This document shows positions 46,660-64,000 of a DNA stretch of 64,000 nt, piece by piece. The notes below the pieces were generated by a model. The model worked only from the letters and a program-made list of their open reading frames with translations. It had not been told where the DNA came from and searched no databases. Source of the DNA: Hypomesus transpacificus (Eukaryota > Chordata > Actinopteri > Osmeriformes > Osmeridae); assembly GCF_021917145.1 (NCBI RefSeq), contig NW_025813700.1, positions 1 through 64,000 of the forward strand, in the 5' to 3' direction. The first letter of the stretch is position 1, and each line of letters begins with the position of its first letter. A program made the translations under genes and the position numbers.

Positions 46660-49600
46660 TGGTAAGTCACTGTAGTTCCTGTGGTTCCGTGCTGTCCGTT
46701 GACATTTGCTAAATATTACCATGTCACTGCAACCTGGCTCACCTCCGGCCGTGCTGAGAAGAGGACAAAAACATGAGAGGTTAACAATTTAAAATAACAG
46801 GTAAGGCATTTGTGAACATCATATTTTAGTTCACAGTATATCGATGTATGAAAATCATGTTGCTTTGTCGAAAGAAATGATGAACCAACTACTCCGCTGA
46901 ATCTGAAAATGCATAGGCTACTATAATTTCATTTTGACCCTACATTGTCTATAATAAATCAGTCGCATAATAGGTGCTGTAGCGAGTTATCTTGTGGTTT
47001 AATGACTAGTGATATGCTTGATTCTCAAATTTGGCTTGCACCTCAAATTGTTATGGAAGATCACAACAGAGGATGTACTCTCAGAATCTCCACCTAAGCA
47101 TGGCGCTGTGTGGACAGAAGCTCTCCGCCCTATGCATGCAACTCACATTGGCAATGTACTGCCGATGCTTTCTTTTGGGCGTTAATCTCATCAACAAACA
47201 AGTAGCTATCTTGTTAGAGAATCTGAAATACAGTTAACTGCAATGGATTTTGTCGTTAAAGCCAGCCACAATGTCAGATAAGCTAGTTGCCCGGTTAGCT
47301 GGCTAGAGCTACATTCATTCATTCAATTTGCGCGAATAACATGGAACAATCTTGGTTGTCATGTTAAGATTAGTTTGGAGTTCATGCGTCAATGATGTTT
47401 GCAACTTACCACAATTCATAGCTTAATGTATTTCCATTTTAGGCCATTATTTGATCTACGAAAACTATTAAGTCCGACCGGTAGGTTCAGTTGACATGTG
47501 CACCGGTTGTTCGTGGGTACAACGTTCTATTTCCGCTTGCCGCCGGTTGTAGAGTTGTTGTTTTTTTAATACCATTTCAGATGTCTTCACTGCCCCCACC
47601 TGGTCAAAAGGATTTATTAGTTTGAATTTGGAAGAATGACGTAAGATTTGTATTTAAATTGGAACAGAATTCGACAGGTAATGTTGAATTGCTGATTGGT
47701 TGGTAGTGATTTTAAGTGTTAATTGACATCTTATTCTTGAATCAATTGACAGACTGAATTAATTTAATCGTACTTTTGAATCTGTCATTTAGGCTATTTT
47801 TGAAACGCTATAGTAGTTATATCATTTAGACAATGCAACCCAGAGAAGAGGATAGCCGCCTATGCCCCCCGCTCTCCCACCACCACACACACACAGCATC
47901 GCCAATCTCTTCCCCCGCACACAGAGTGTTCATAACCCTGGCATCTTCCCCTCTCCAGTCTCCCCCACTACCCCTCCCACCTCCTTGAAGCCCCTCCTGT
48001 AGCTGTCCTCTATTTTTCTCCTGATGACAAATGAATTTGCATATTTTTTCCCATGCAGGGAGGGCTCATTAGAATAAGCAAACTGCTCAACTCAACCGGG
48101 ATGCTTACACTATCTGTATACTCCTGACTCAAACATGGGATAGACCATGTACCGGCAGTAGCAACGTAGCCTAATAGTATAGAAGGTGATTCGCATACCT
48201 CCGTAATCCATAACTTCATAAAAGGTGAGGATATATGTAGAAACATACTCTCACACACACGCTTTGTCTTTGGCCTACATTCCAACTCAACCAAGCCTAG
48301 TCAATATGCCAATATGGTTCATTTATACACAGCCTTCAAAGCTGTTCAGTTTGAGTGCGCGCGTTTGAGCGCTCCATGCCAAGGTGCGCCTCAATAGAAC
48401 AAATCAACTATTAAAATCATCTCTGCCCGCAGTTTCTTTGTAGTATTCCTGATTGCCAGTAGTTGGCAATGCAAAATAACTCACCATATTTTATACTATG
48501 TGAAAAATAACTTGCAATACTTCGCTGCAAGCTATAACTTGATGGCCATATATGGGCTCACTTCACATTCACACACTTATATATTGAACTGGCATAAACT
48601 ACTACTACTACTTTTTTCATTAAAAGGAAAAATAAGAATCAGAAGATTAATAATAAATAAAAGAACAGGCTACAAAGTATTCTGGCAATGTCACAAGCAT
48701 GACTTGGCAATGTCACAAATAGCTGTGTCAACCAAAGTAGTACAGATTGACAAACACAGATAGTAAATACTTATATTTTTTATGTACTCAATTTGATTTA
48801 AATAATTCATGAGATTATGCACCATAAAATAACAACGGAGTAAATAATACAATGTGCCCAATGCACAATGAATTGTTGGATGTTGGTAACTATCAACATC
48901 CACGTTATTGTTTTAGGGCAGAAAAAAAACGATGCCCTAAAAACACCATCTACATTATAAGACTATTGAGAGCCTGTCAGTAAACTGCTAAACATCACTA
49001 CTCATACACCTGCTGCATTGAAAAGGTATATGCAGCCATGGTTCACGGCTCCATGCTTAGATATATCATCGTCAGAGATTGATTGGTTCATTATTATAGA
49101 CAAATTATTGAAATGTTGCATTGTGTGTGTCACTATACTTGGTGATGCCAATGAAACCATTTTATAAATCCTCCTTGAAAAAGTAAAATTCCTGTCATTA
49201 TTTTTTACAAAGTCCTAATTTGCCAGGAAATGTAACGCTGATTGGGGTGAACAGACTTTGCTGTCGATTGATAATGTGGTGAACTCCCTATCTATGCCGT
49301 AACCCATTCACTTCACCACTTACTTTGTCCACTACACCACTCCGCGTTGTCTGGTTCATTTACTACTGTGTTCAACACGGAGAACTCAATACTATGGCAA
49401 TCCCATACACTATCTAGCTCCAGCGTTCCCGAAGCTTGTCGCAGAAGTGTTTTTATATTTCCGCGCCACTCAAAATTCCAGTTACGTTTCTCAAAGGATA
49501 GCCAATGGTACTTCGTCTAATATAACTACAATGGAAAGGTTCTATCCACTCACAAGACAGTTTGACTTGGCGGTAGCCAATGGAGTGCGAGCCCCATCGA

Positions 49601-51641
49601 GAGTAATGTTACAGAACCCGAAGACTGAAGACACTGCGTATCGCTCGCTCACACACAGCCATTGCACTGCATTGAGATACATACAGCGACAGCCTTTGGT
49701 AAGTATCACACACGCAAAAAAAAAAATAAAGTGTCGGTAAGAATGAAAATGACAACAGGAAAAAATTTAAAATAAGATTTGTCTGAATTACATTTAGGTT
49801 GTGCTCTTCCTGCAATTTCAGAATATTTCATGTTGTGGTAACGTCAAAAAACAAGAAATAAGGCAGACTCGGTAGGTAACGTTACCAGCACTCAGAAAAG
49901 ACGGAAAAGCACAATTAAATGCTCGGAGAATATCGATCGACACAAATTTCTGTAAATGTAAATTATTTAATATATTGATATCTTATCATGGTTAAATGGC
50001 AGTGTTGAAATGTACAGTATTAATCGAGTTAAAAATACGGAATGTCTAGCGGACAGCTGGCAAGGGAGCGCACGAATAGGCAATGGTGGGAGATTGCTAG
50101 CATCTCGCTAACATGATGTCTGCCTGGCTAGCTAGCTAAAGCCATTGCAGTTCAACGCGAGTCTAGGATGCAAAGCCAATGTGAAGACTTGAAAACATGA
50201 GAATTTTGAAAAAGAAATGTAAAATAACAACTGTTGTTGAAAAATAACAGATATATAAAAATATGAGTGGGTTAGTTGTCATTTGTCAAAAATGACCTCA
50301 TATAACGGTAACAAAAATTACCTCAGAATCTGCGCTGAAGCTAGTATTTGGCTAGCTAACGTTACTGTAATGGCTGACTGTACTTGCATAGAAAACAAGG
50401 CAGAGGCATTTGAAGAGCCAGCCATAGAAGCGCAGTTAGGTTCAACTTTTTCAAACCGTGTTTTTTAATAAACTAAGGCCTAACTGTTAGATCTAAGAAT
50501 GTAAAATGAAAGTCCTGACTGTCGTCTTTGCAACAACAGATTTTTTATATTTTTCCGTAAATGTTCAATGGTTGAAATCACAGGTTGAAAAGAGGTGGGT
50601 ACCACGGTCGCTCTGCCCTCTATTGCATGCAGCGCAATGGCTGTGCATTGACAAAGAGAAGAAGCCATATTCTCCATGTTAGTGGATGAAGACAAGCGGC
50701 CATTCCGAGCTCATAGGAACCTAACTCACTACAGCCCGCACATAGACATAGTACAGACCCAGTGTATTACTATACACAGCGGCTAGTGCAATAGGAATCT
50801 GCCGGAGAAAATTATTGTCAAGTTTGAGGGGTTTCCGAATATATTTGTCGGGCAAAAGAGCAAACTGGATGGCGGGCGGAGACATTTGAGGGGGACTTTC
50901 TTTCATGAAAGTCTTTCTCACAAAATGGAAGAAGAAATATTGCCGTCGTTGTTGACCTCCTTTTCCTATCCTTCTCCTATGCGCCATTACTAGTTCGGTC
51001 GACACATACACATTGCTATGAGTTGCGCTATCGTTGTAATAGGAAAATAAAAGATTTTTACAGATTTTGATGAAAATCTTGAATCATATCAAGTGGAATG
51101 TAGACAACAGGGACAACCTATTTTGTACCGAATTTTAAGTTTTATTGTCTTAAATGTCGAAATATGTTAAATTTTTTACAGAACTTGAATTTATTATTTG
51201 TAGCTTGTAAATATAGTTTAGGTAACATAAATTACACTAAAAGTTAAATATTTGTCTTACGTTTTAGGAATAAGTAGCTGTCTAGCTACACTGAACTTGA
51301 ACTTCACAAACTTAAAACGATATATATAAAAAAAAAAGAAAACTTCTGGAAACGTTATTGATGAGATGACCGCTCGGAATAAAGGTCAATGTCCACACGT
51401 GTTAGAACACATTTACTAAGATTGCGCGAATAAACACTTTTCTTAAACTAACATGAACAGTTTAATTTAATGTAATTTTTTATTTAAATATGTCACGTTT
51501 GACACAAGCAGTGTTATTTTCGCCAAAGTTTAAGTGCCAAGAATGAGGAAAGGAAACCGCTCTGAGTTCTGGCTGGTCCTGTAGATACTGTTTGATTTGA
51601 GTTTTGGTTGTTCTGTCATGTTGTCTAGACGCGATATCAAG
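46660..51641. other. uspl1-hmgb1 divergent intergenic region
   Basis: The two genes are transcribed away from each other. A strong donor GTAAGT at 49699 after CAGCGACAGCCTTTG could end a noncoding first exon of hmgb1. No other gene, SINE or long repeat was recognised; the DNA is AT-rich and simple-repeat-poor compared with the rest of the window. Confidence 0.5.
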
Positions 51642-53024
51642 ATGGGGAAAGATCCAACCAAGCCTAGAGGAAAGATGTCCTCCTATGCCTATTTTGTTCA
51701 GACCTGTCGGGAAGAACACAAGAAGAAGCATCCGGAAGCTTCTGTCAACTTCTCAGAGTTCTCCAAGAAATGCTCTGAGCGTTGGAAGGTAGGTCAAAGA
51801 AAGGATATAAAATGACAGTTGACCACAGTTTTCCAAACCATCCCCTCAAGACAACTCAACATCAAGAGTATGTTTATTCTTATTTTTGGGGAATCAAAAG
51901 TAAATCTATTCTGCAGTGAAGTTCTGTGTTAAACCTCTCAACCACAATTGAGAACCACTCGAGGACTGAAGCACTCATTGGTGTATTTTTTTTCCTACTT
52001 CCAGACCATGTCTGCCAAAGAGAAGGGCAAGTTTGAGGATCTGGCCAAACTGGACAAGGTCCGTTATGAGAGAGAGATGAAGAACTACATCCCACCCAAG
52101 GGAGAGAAGAAGAAGAGGTTCAAGGACCCCAACGCACCCAAGAGACCCCCGTGAGTAATGTTACGGACATGTATACATGTATGTACACTATCTGTACAAA
52201 ACAAGTCTTCAACTCATCAAATAAAGCACACAAATCGAATCATCAGTACATTTCACCAAAAAAGTAACAATCATTGACACTTCTTAGACAGGAAAAGCAA
52301 CGATTGTATTCTCATGTTCTCCATCTCCAACCCGATTTTTCTCCAGGTCGGCCTTCTTCATCTTCTGTGCCGACTTCCGTGCCAAAGTGAAAGGCGAAAC
52401 CCCCGGCCTGACCATCGGCGACGTGGCCAAGAAGCTGGGGGAGATGTGGAACGGCACCTGTGCCGAAGACAAGCAGCCCTACGAGAAGAAGGCCGCCAAG
52501 CTGAAGGAGAAATACGAGAAGGTAACCTAGAAAAAGTCCTCTTAGAATTCATTTGACTTGGCCGGGAAATATTTCAGTCGGGAGTCGGATGGCTGAGCGG
52601 TGAGGGAGTCGGGCTAGTAATCAGAAGGTTGCTGGATTGATTCCCCGCCGTGCCAAATGACGTTGTGTCCTTGGGCAAGGCACTTCACCCTACTTGCCTC
52701 GGGGGGAATGTCCCTGTACTTACTGTAAGTCGCTCTGGATAAGAGCGTCTGCTAAATGACTAAATGTAAATGTAATTTTCAGCACAACGCGGCGGCCATT
52801 GTTCTGGAAGGGAAACTGTGACCCTCTCGTCTGATTGTGGTTCTTTTCTCCCGCCCCTTCTCTGTACCTACCAGGACATCGCTGCGTACCGCGCCAAGGG
52901 CAAGGTGGGCGTGTCCGTGCCGGCGAAAGCCCCCGCCAAGATGGAGAAGAAGGTGGAGGATGACGACGACGATGATGATGACGACGACGATGATGATGAT
53001 GATGACGATGATGATGACGAGTAG
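51642..53024 (+). CDS. hmgb1: High mobility group box 1
   Basis: Nonhistone DNA-bending chromatin protein and, when released, a danger signal. Four coding exons in phase to 205 codons plus stop: 51642-51788, 52005-52150, 52347-52521 and 52875-53024. Box A spans about residues 8-78 ([20 protein letters not shown]...[10 protein letters not shown]), box B about 94-162 ([16 protein letters not shown]...[12 protein letters not shown]). The three redox cysteines of the family (human C23, C45, C106) are all present, shifted by one because the start is MGKDPTKPR. The start at 51642 is chosen because it matches the family; an upstream in-frame ATG would add an unrelated stretch. The C-terminal tail is a run of about 20 Asp ending in Glu, shorter and less mixed than the roughly 30-residue Asp/Glu tail of mammals. 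A SINE lies in intron 3. Which teleost paralogue (a or b) is not decided. Confidence 0.97.
52577..52775 (+). mobile_element. tRNA-derived SINE in hmgb1 intron 3
   Basis: Near full-length copy: GGATGGCTGAGCGGTGAGGG head, GATTGATTCCCCGCCG, body and tail ending GACTAAATGTAAATGTAA. Very similar to the copy at 13914, sense orientation relative to hmgb1. Confidence 0.9.
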
Positions 53025-53591
53025 ATTCCCTAACATGTAGAGCTTCATTTCTTGTTTATAAAAAGCATTTAATCCCCCCACCCCCCTGTACACAATTCAC
53101 TTACCGAAAAGAAAAAAAATGGTAGTAATAGTAAAAAAAAAAAAAAAAAGAAGACAAAGATTAAAACAGAAAAAAATAACGCTGTGTATATGAATGGTTT
53201 TTAAGCTGTACAGTTTTTTTTTTTTTTGTATAGTTAACACTACAAAAGTGTCTTGTGTTTTGTGTGTCTGCAAGTCTTATTTCTTGGTGGTAGTTCCTAG
53301 ACCACTATCCCTGTCCGGTACAGTTCAAAGGGGTTCTAGAATTGTCTAAACCGGTGGGCTTACTTTAACCCAGGCTAAAGGTGCACAGTACACAACCCAG
53401 TTTTTTTCGTGGGGTCGTAGTTCCTTTTTCCTTTGTTTATTTCTCTTTAATTTTTTATCTTTAATGACGTATTATCAAATCGCCGTATCATAAAGTTATC
53501 TTACTGTACTTTGAATACCACTGTAATTGCAAAGTAAGAAAATGATTGCATCTGTATTTTTTGGGTTAAAATTCTGAATTGCTTCTGCGTC

Positions 53592-53597
53592 AATAAA
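53592..53597 (+). terminator. hmgb1 polyadenylation signal
   Basis: AATAAA in TCAATAAACTTC about 570 bp after the hmgb1 stop codon, followed by a T run. The intervening 3' untranslated region is AT-rich with A and T homopolymers. Confidence 0.7.
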
Positions 53598-53619
53598 CTT
53601 CTTTTTTTTTAATACATCT

Positions 53620-55440
53620 GTGTTTTCGTTTGTTTAAGACCACACTCGGCGCAAATATGCTCAATATGTTTCTCATCGATTACAGATGTAGAAGGTTATG
53701 GAGACAGGTGGGCCTTGGTAGGAAGAGGAGAAGGGGTGGGTGTAGCCAACCATTATGAAGGGAAACTCGGGGTTAGAAGCACATGTAACAGTTGGGGGCT
53801 TGAATCTTATTCAAATGACTTGTTATGAGCTGTTCTGGTCTTAGTAGTATAAAGCCTAGAGCCCATTCTAGCCCATTTTCATCCCTGCGACCAGGAATTA
53901 GAAGAGTCGAAAGTGCCGAGTTGTGAGTCAGAGCTGTGCTGTGAGAGAGTAACAGGGACCACGAGGGGGGATCAGATGGCTGAGTGGTTAGGGAGTCAGA
54001 CTATTAATCAGAAGGTTGTTGGTTCGATTCCTGGCCGTGCCGAATGACGTTGTGTCCTTGGGCAAGGCACTTCACCCTACTTGCCTCGGGGGGAATGTCC
54101 CTGTACTTACTGTAAGTCGCTCTGGATAAGAGCGTCTGCTCAATGACAATGTAAATGTTATGAGTGATGGGTAAATGACTAAATATAAATGTACCATGGA
54201 AATGAATGGTTACAGAGGCCTTCCATAGCACTGCACCCCAGTCTCAGTATTCATGCCTGATGTCATTCCGTGAAACCAAAGACACATTTCCAGAAATGTA
54301 GGATAAGTTGTATCGTATCGTTGCCTCTGGAAAAACGACAGCTTTAACATCGGTGTCTTAGAGCCACGCACCTAAACCATGCTTCACCGATTCCTCTTCC
54401 TGATTTATTTAGATATACAAGTAGATGTCTCTGCCTAGATTTCACTTTGCTCCCAATTCTCCATTTCTCTGTCTCTCTTCTCTATCTCTCTCCAACACAG
54501 AGTTCCATCCAGGATGAAAAAGAGACCATTTATGTAAGAAGGATTATGTCCTCTGTGAAACCCAGTGACACAAGAATATGGCGTTTAACTGCTGTCAGGC
54601 AGAAAGGAAGTGGATTGAGGGTTTATGTTGTCAGGCTGCCATGTGATCACAGTATTTGTACCTTTACAGTCTAGTGTGTTGAATAGAAATATAGCCAACT
54701 AGATGACAATAGAGGATGAACAGTGATAATGCTTAGAGCTTGGAGACTGTTGAACATGTTGTAATCAATTCACATTGAGATCATAATTATGATATTGTGT
54801 TAGGATGGGTAAACGTGTGTTTTTTCTTTTTTTTTGTTTCTTTTTTTTAAAATGCCTGTTCCGGACTGGTCAGCTGTTGATGTCTGACTGTACAGTCAGT
54901 GTTGTATCGGCCTAGCGGGACGGTAGCTAAATCAAGGCCTACAGATCACAGTTACAACCATGCCACAGCGACGCTGTGGCCTGAAAATCCTCCCTAATCC
55001 AAGCCACCTGCTGTTCGCTCAAACACACTGCAAGCTATACATGGTTTTAGAGTGACCTCCCGTGGTCAAATGCTGTAACTTGTGTAAATAAAAACTATTA
55101 CAGATTCTTTCATTTGACTTGATGAAAAACCTGATAAATGCAGACAATTATATATAAAAATAAAATAAAAAAAACTGGCGACTAGAAGAACGAGTTTAGT
55201 TCATATTGTTCATGTTGCAAAGTGACTTCAGAAACGCATTAATTTATAACCTGTTCAATCTAAAATAATGTATAATGTTTTACTCCATTTAAAACAGAAT
55301 ATGGTCACGTAATGGTGGGTAAATAAGCGCCCAAACATTTAGACAAGTTGACAGACGTCATGATCCTAGTCTAGCTGCCTGCCTGGCCCCCTCGTCCTCT
55401 TCCGCTGATCGTCATTCGCCACACGGCGTCTCTCTGTGGC
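53620..55440. other. hmgb1-katnal1 intergenic region
   Basis: Apart from the SINE at 53966-54195, nothing recognisable was seen: no exon, RNA gene or tandem repeat of note. Confidence 0.5.
53966..54195 (+). mobile_element. tRNA-derived SINE, long-tail subtype
   Basis: Head CAGATGGCTGAGTGGTTAGG, B-box GGTTCGATTCC, body and tail GCTCAATGACAATGTAAATG then TTATGAGTGATGGG, shared with the uspl1 intron copy, plus an extra AATGACTAAATATAAATG end. Confidence 0.85.
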
Positions 55441-55508
55441 CATGGTAACAGCACCGTAAAACGGATAACTGCAGACAACAACAACCGAAACAAGTGCTTT
55501 TCATTGAG
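55440..55508 (+). other. Candidate katnal1 5' untranslated exon
   Basis: A GT donor (GAG|GTAAGT) at 55509 closes a stretch preceded by CG-containing sequence. The next exon has an acceptor TCCTTCCTAG ending at 56140, nine bases before the ATG. The 5' limit is unknown. Confidence 0.45.
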
Positions 55509-56149
55509 GTAAGTGTATCAAATGGGTTTTAAAATTATGCAAAGTGCCAGTATGTATACAGTATGTTTGCTTATAGTGTTGTGCACCGGTAACGCGCCAT
55601 AACAAAGGCTAGCTATGTGTTGCCATGCGATTCGTTTTGTTGTCTGAGTGGCCTCGCTGTAGCTAGGCTAGCTATAATCGTAGCACTATTAGACTAGCTA
55701 GCTAGCTACTGTAGATGCTAATATTCTATCTGGGGCGTAAGGGGACTAAATACTAGCGCTGAGAAATGCTGTTTTATACAATCCTTACCTCATCTAAAGT
55801 AATCTTGACACTCTTCCTGGTAAATTGCAAGCGTCCCTATTTTGCGGTAATAAATACAACTTTATTGATACAGTACAGTACCAAGCTAGATTGATACCAA
55901 GCTAGCTTGACAGGCTAACTAACTAGATTACCAATTAATTTGATTAATGGGGTTTGCTGTACCGTCTTGTATTGAATAACTTGTTGCATATATTGTTACA
56001 CAAGGACAGACCCTTCCCAATAAAACACATTATGTTGACCTTTTGTTAGTTTATTTATATTCTATTCTACTCTACAATATTCCATTCTATTCTATTCCAT
56101 TTTCATAAACTCCTATCACCGCACCATCCCTCCTTCCTAGATACATTCC

Positions 56150-60787
<4,638 letters not shown>

Positions 60788-61443
60788 CGGCGCCGCCCCC
60801 CGTGGGGCTTAAGGAAACAGGCGTTGAGGAGGGAGGGAGGGAGGGAGGGAGGGAGGGAGGAAGGAGGCGAGGAGGAAAGGAGGAGTTTCTTGTCGACGGG
60901 CGACGGGGGATGACTTCCGATTGACAGTTTTATTCGTTGTTCCCTGGATTACCTGAGATGTTGAGACTATTGTTCAAAGTTTGTCCTAGCATTTTGTCGT
61001 TGTCCCTCTATCTTTAGTTGTGTGTGTGTGTGTGTTTTTGTGAGAGAGAGACAGAGAACGTGCATGTGTGCATGTATGTGTGCTTCGGGCCTTGTTCCTC
61101 CTGTTACATTTACATGACTGCACAATTGGGAAGATGGGAGGGAGGTGGGGGAGGGATAGAGGGAGAGATGGGGGGGAGGGGATGTAAAGACAGACGGAAA
61201 TGGAAGGGTGGGTATTTAAAGCCACCATTCACTTTTCTTCAGTCCTTGCTGAGAAACCCATCAAAGCAGAGAAGCCCAGTTTCACCATGTGGTAAAGAAA
61301 AAAAGATTTCCCTTGACCTTTCAATGACCTTTGCAACTAGCTGCCTCTGACTGGACGTGAGAGCACAGCCAGAACAGCGCAGGACATTTCCATGGTAACA
61401 GCAGACAACAGAGCCGCACCGATATTGCACTGAATTAAACCGA

Positions 61444-61449
61444 AATAAA
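61444..61449 (+). terminator. Candidate katnal1 polyadenylation signal
   Basis: AATAAA in CGAAATAAAAATATG about 660 bp past the stop codon. Confidence 0.45.
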
Positions 61450-63299
61450 AATATGTTAATTTCAATGACAGCAAAGACGGTAATTTTAGACAAGGATTAA
61501 GTGAAGTACTGTAAGATATAGTTTGACAGAAACACGATGTAGACGATAAATGATGGGTTGTATGTACAAGGAGTGTGTCGACTTTACGGACAGATGTATA
61601 TGGCGGACATGTGACCACAGTGCCCCCCCCCCCACACACACAAACACACAAACATTGCTCTGGGCTTGACTGAATTTAGATCAATCAGCTGGCGTGCGTG
61701 CGTGTGTGTGTGCCCGCATGAGCTCCGCTGAGCGATGCGTTCCTGCCTCCTAACTGAGTTTGGGGGTAAGAGGAGAAGGCTCCGGGGCCGAGCGGCGAGG
61801 GGAGAGATGTGATTCCGTCTCCTAACGACCGGCATTAGGACCTCTGGAGTCCACTCTGGTATCTCCCCCCTGGTATCCCCTCATGTCGTGGAAGAGGAGA
61901 ACATTTCATTCATGCGAGCTTCATTCACTGACATCCATTCACCGGAGTAGCAGCAAATCGGTACACTGCTCAGGAATCCCAAGAGTGTGTGTGAGTGTGT
62001 GTGAGTGTGTGTGTGTGTGAGTGTTCTGGAAGCCTGCCACAGATGTTTGGCTAATGGAAACCCAAGCAGGAAGTGAGGCGCCGAGGCCTGAGCAGGACAA
62101 CAGAGGACAAACACACAGACACATGACTGCACGCAACCTTGTCTTTCAACGAGCACAATTTAAACTGACTGGATTTCCTGTTATAGCCAGTAGGTGTTGC
62201 AGTTTATCATTTTTTTTTATGGACTTTTAATTATTTATTGACAGCACGAAACGGACGAACAGCAGATCACAGGAGACACTCAAACTTGTGTGTTTGCACA
62301 TAAGCAGGTTATCCAACTTGTTATGGACACCTGACTCTGTAGTTCATCTCTAAGCAAGGGGGGCTATAAATACATTCAACCCTTTTGAAGCGAGGGAAAA
62401 AACAGGCCTTTCCAATAAGGAGTTCTCACAGGAACACTTGGGGAACCTTTCCCAGGATTCTTCTATTGTCAGTTCTACTGTTTTCCAGTGTAAAAAGTGT
62501 AGTTCACTTTACACAACTCCTAATCCGTCCGCACCACCACGTTTCAGGGCCAGCATGTGTTTCTCAGAGCCGGGTGTGTGTTTGTGTGTGTTCATTCACA
62601 CACCTGCGAGTGGCTTTAGAGGATTTGTCCCTTAATGCAGTTGGAGTGAGGTGGCAGGCGATCACAACAGCAACGCACACCTCGCACGACTCATCACACC
62701 GCCTTGTAATCAGCACGAAGCTCGAAAAACAAAAACGCCTTGTGATCAGTTATGCCTCCCAATAAAACGACGTTATCTGTGTTTATGTGGTCATCGACTG
62801 CATGTCACAACAGGCAGGAAAAAACGTGGGACGCGGTGACGTGTCTTTCCTCTGGGGTGGGAAGTTGGACGAGGTCCACCGATTGGTGCGCGGACTGGTT
62901 ATCGCTTCCCATCAGCCATTGCAAGGATCCCTCAGGGCATGGTCAGTAGTTCAACCGCACCAACTATGGAACCAGAAATAGGATTGACCTAAACACTGTA
63001 GACATTAACGAGTCCCTTGGGCCTCGTGGAAGAAACAACGACTGTCCTACCAGTCCTCCAGTCTTACTCCAGTAACTGCAGCCTCTGAGATTCCCCCAGA
63101 ATGATCCACGGCAAACGTTGATGGAACACTGACTTTAGACAGGCATGGGAACCGAAACTTCTCCCACTAGACCAAAGAGGAATTTCCGGAGATCTTTGAG
63201 GGATATTTACCCCTTCTCAAGTGCAGGCACCGTTATTTCAAACAATCTCTGATACATTTGGTGTTGTGATTATCAACTCCCCTCTCTGCCCCACAGCCT

Positions 63300-63321
63300 C
63301 CCCCCCCCCCCCCCCCCCCCC
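63300..63321. repeat. Poly-C tract
   Basis: About 21 uninterrupted C. Confidence 0.95.
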
Positions 63322-63825
63322 ACCTCCCTGTCCAAAAACCGCCATAGTCCTCTCTTATGACACCACCAGACTTTGACATTGTTTTTCCCTCAATTATCTC
63401 GCCTCTTATGAGACTGGTCAGTCGGGTTCATCCCACGGGGTGAGTCAAATCCGACCCCCTGAGTATGTGATGGTGTTAAAAAACAACGGTTGCCCCACAA
63501 CTAGACGACACATCACCCAGGCCCTAGACACGCAGTACGACATCATTATAGGGTTTGGGTGATGAATGCAGTCACACACACATAATAGATGATCCACTGC
63601 AGGTCAGCAACTAACAAAAACCCTCAATGGTGTCATCTTCGGCAAGAAAACATCTTCCACTTTGGACAGAGGGGAAAGAGGGAGCTGGACACTGGATAGA
63701 TGGGAGGATGGATGGATGGATGGATGGAAAAAGAGAGAGCTAAGCAGGTGGATACATGGATGGCGAATGAGAAACAGTCAGAGATTGAGAGAGGGCGAGT
63801 GGGTGAACGGAGGGAGAGAGGGGGG

Positions 63826-63826
63826 G

Positions 63827-63879
<53 letters not shown>
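63826..63879. repeat. (GA)n microsatellite
   Basis: About 25 GA units after a short G run. Confidence 0.95.
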
Positions 63880-63881
<2 letters not shown>

Positions 63882-64000
63882 GAATGCTGACTCAGGTACA
63901 GAGGCTGGCTCTGTCTGTGGTCTGTTCTAATAACACAGCTGTGTGCTCACACCCTGACTGACACACCACGTCTGTGTGTTAGACTGAGGGTCTGTGTTTG

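Larger units (their letters stand above)
60788..64000. other. katnal1 3' region and right-edge intergenic DNA
   Basis: Starts with the katnal1 3' untranslated region (GGGA repeats at 60828-60860; AATAAA at 61444-61449 is a candidate poly(A) signal). Beyond this only simple repeats are seen: TG runs near 61020 and 61987-62022, poly-C at 63300-63321, GGAT at 63706-63727 and (GA)n at 63829-63879. No gene was recognised. Confidence 0.55.

Noticed and set aside
50721-51011. 96-codon minus-strand ORF upstream of hmgb1
   Set aside because: No recognisable domain, no splice support, and it lies in the likely hmgb1 5' region. Chance ORF.

Overview
The window is vertebrate nuclear DNA, most likely from a teleost fish. 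Genes are split into small exons with GT..AG introns, CA/GA microsatellites are extremely dense, tRNA-derived SINEs of a teleost type recur, and hAT and PIF/Harbinger-like DNA transposons are present. Proteins are closest in memory to fish versions (for example the Hmgb1 start [11 protein letters not shown]). Species cannot be named from the sequence alone.

Seven protein-coding genes were assembled exon by exon, using reading-frame phase across every junction as an internal check. From left to right: rxfp2 (minus, 5' part only, 937-6640), b3glct (minus, 13628-27771, 15 exons, 488 aa), medag (plus, 33633 to about 35611 or beyond), alox5ap (minus, 36404-38893, 5 exons, 155 aa), a tRNA-Glu(UUC) gene (40308-40379), uspl1 (minus, 41178-46659, 8 coding exons), hmgb1 (plus, 51642-53024, 4 coding exons, 205 aa) and katnal1 (plus, 56150-60787, 10 coding exons, 489 aa). 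This is the human 13q12-13 neighbourhood KATNAL1-HMGB1-USPL1-ALOX5AP-MEDAG-B3GLCT-RXFP2 in reverse. HSPH1 and TEX26, which lie between MEDAG and B3GLCT in human, are not seen. Their place is taken by about 6 kb of DNA transposons. The genes are not a functional pathway; they are an old syntenic block covering a relaxin-family receptor, ER O-fucose glucosyltransferase, adipogenesis factor, leukotriene-synthesis membrane protein, SUMO-protease-like Cajal-body factor, chromatin architectural protein and microtubule-severing ATPase.

The repeat layer is unusually informative. In b3glct the 3' end of exon 14, together with its 5' splice site, has been amplified into a 14-copy tandem array running into the intron, so 13 extra donor-like sites follow the real one. 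In uspl1 the position of the catalytic cysteine is alanine, and the last exon carries a one-base frameshift. Three hAT-type elements have perfect 8-bp target-site duplications (29157-30484, 30518-31602, 39351-40090). A palindromic Harbinger-like element ends about 290 bp before the medag start codon. Other items are an interstitial telomere-type repeat, several minisatellites and a nearly pure polyaspartate tail in Hmgb1.

All exon coordinates were read by eye. 5' and 3' untranslated limits are approximate or not given.
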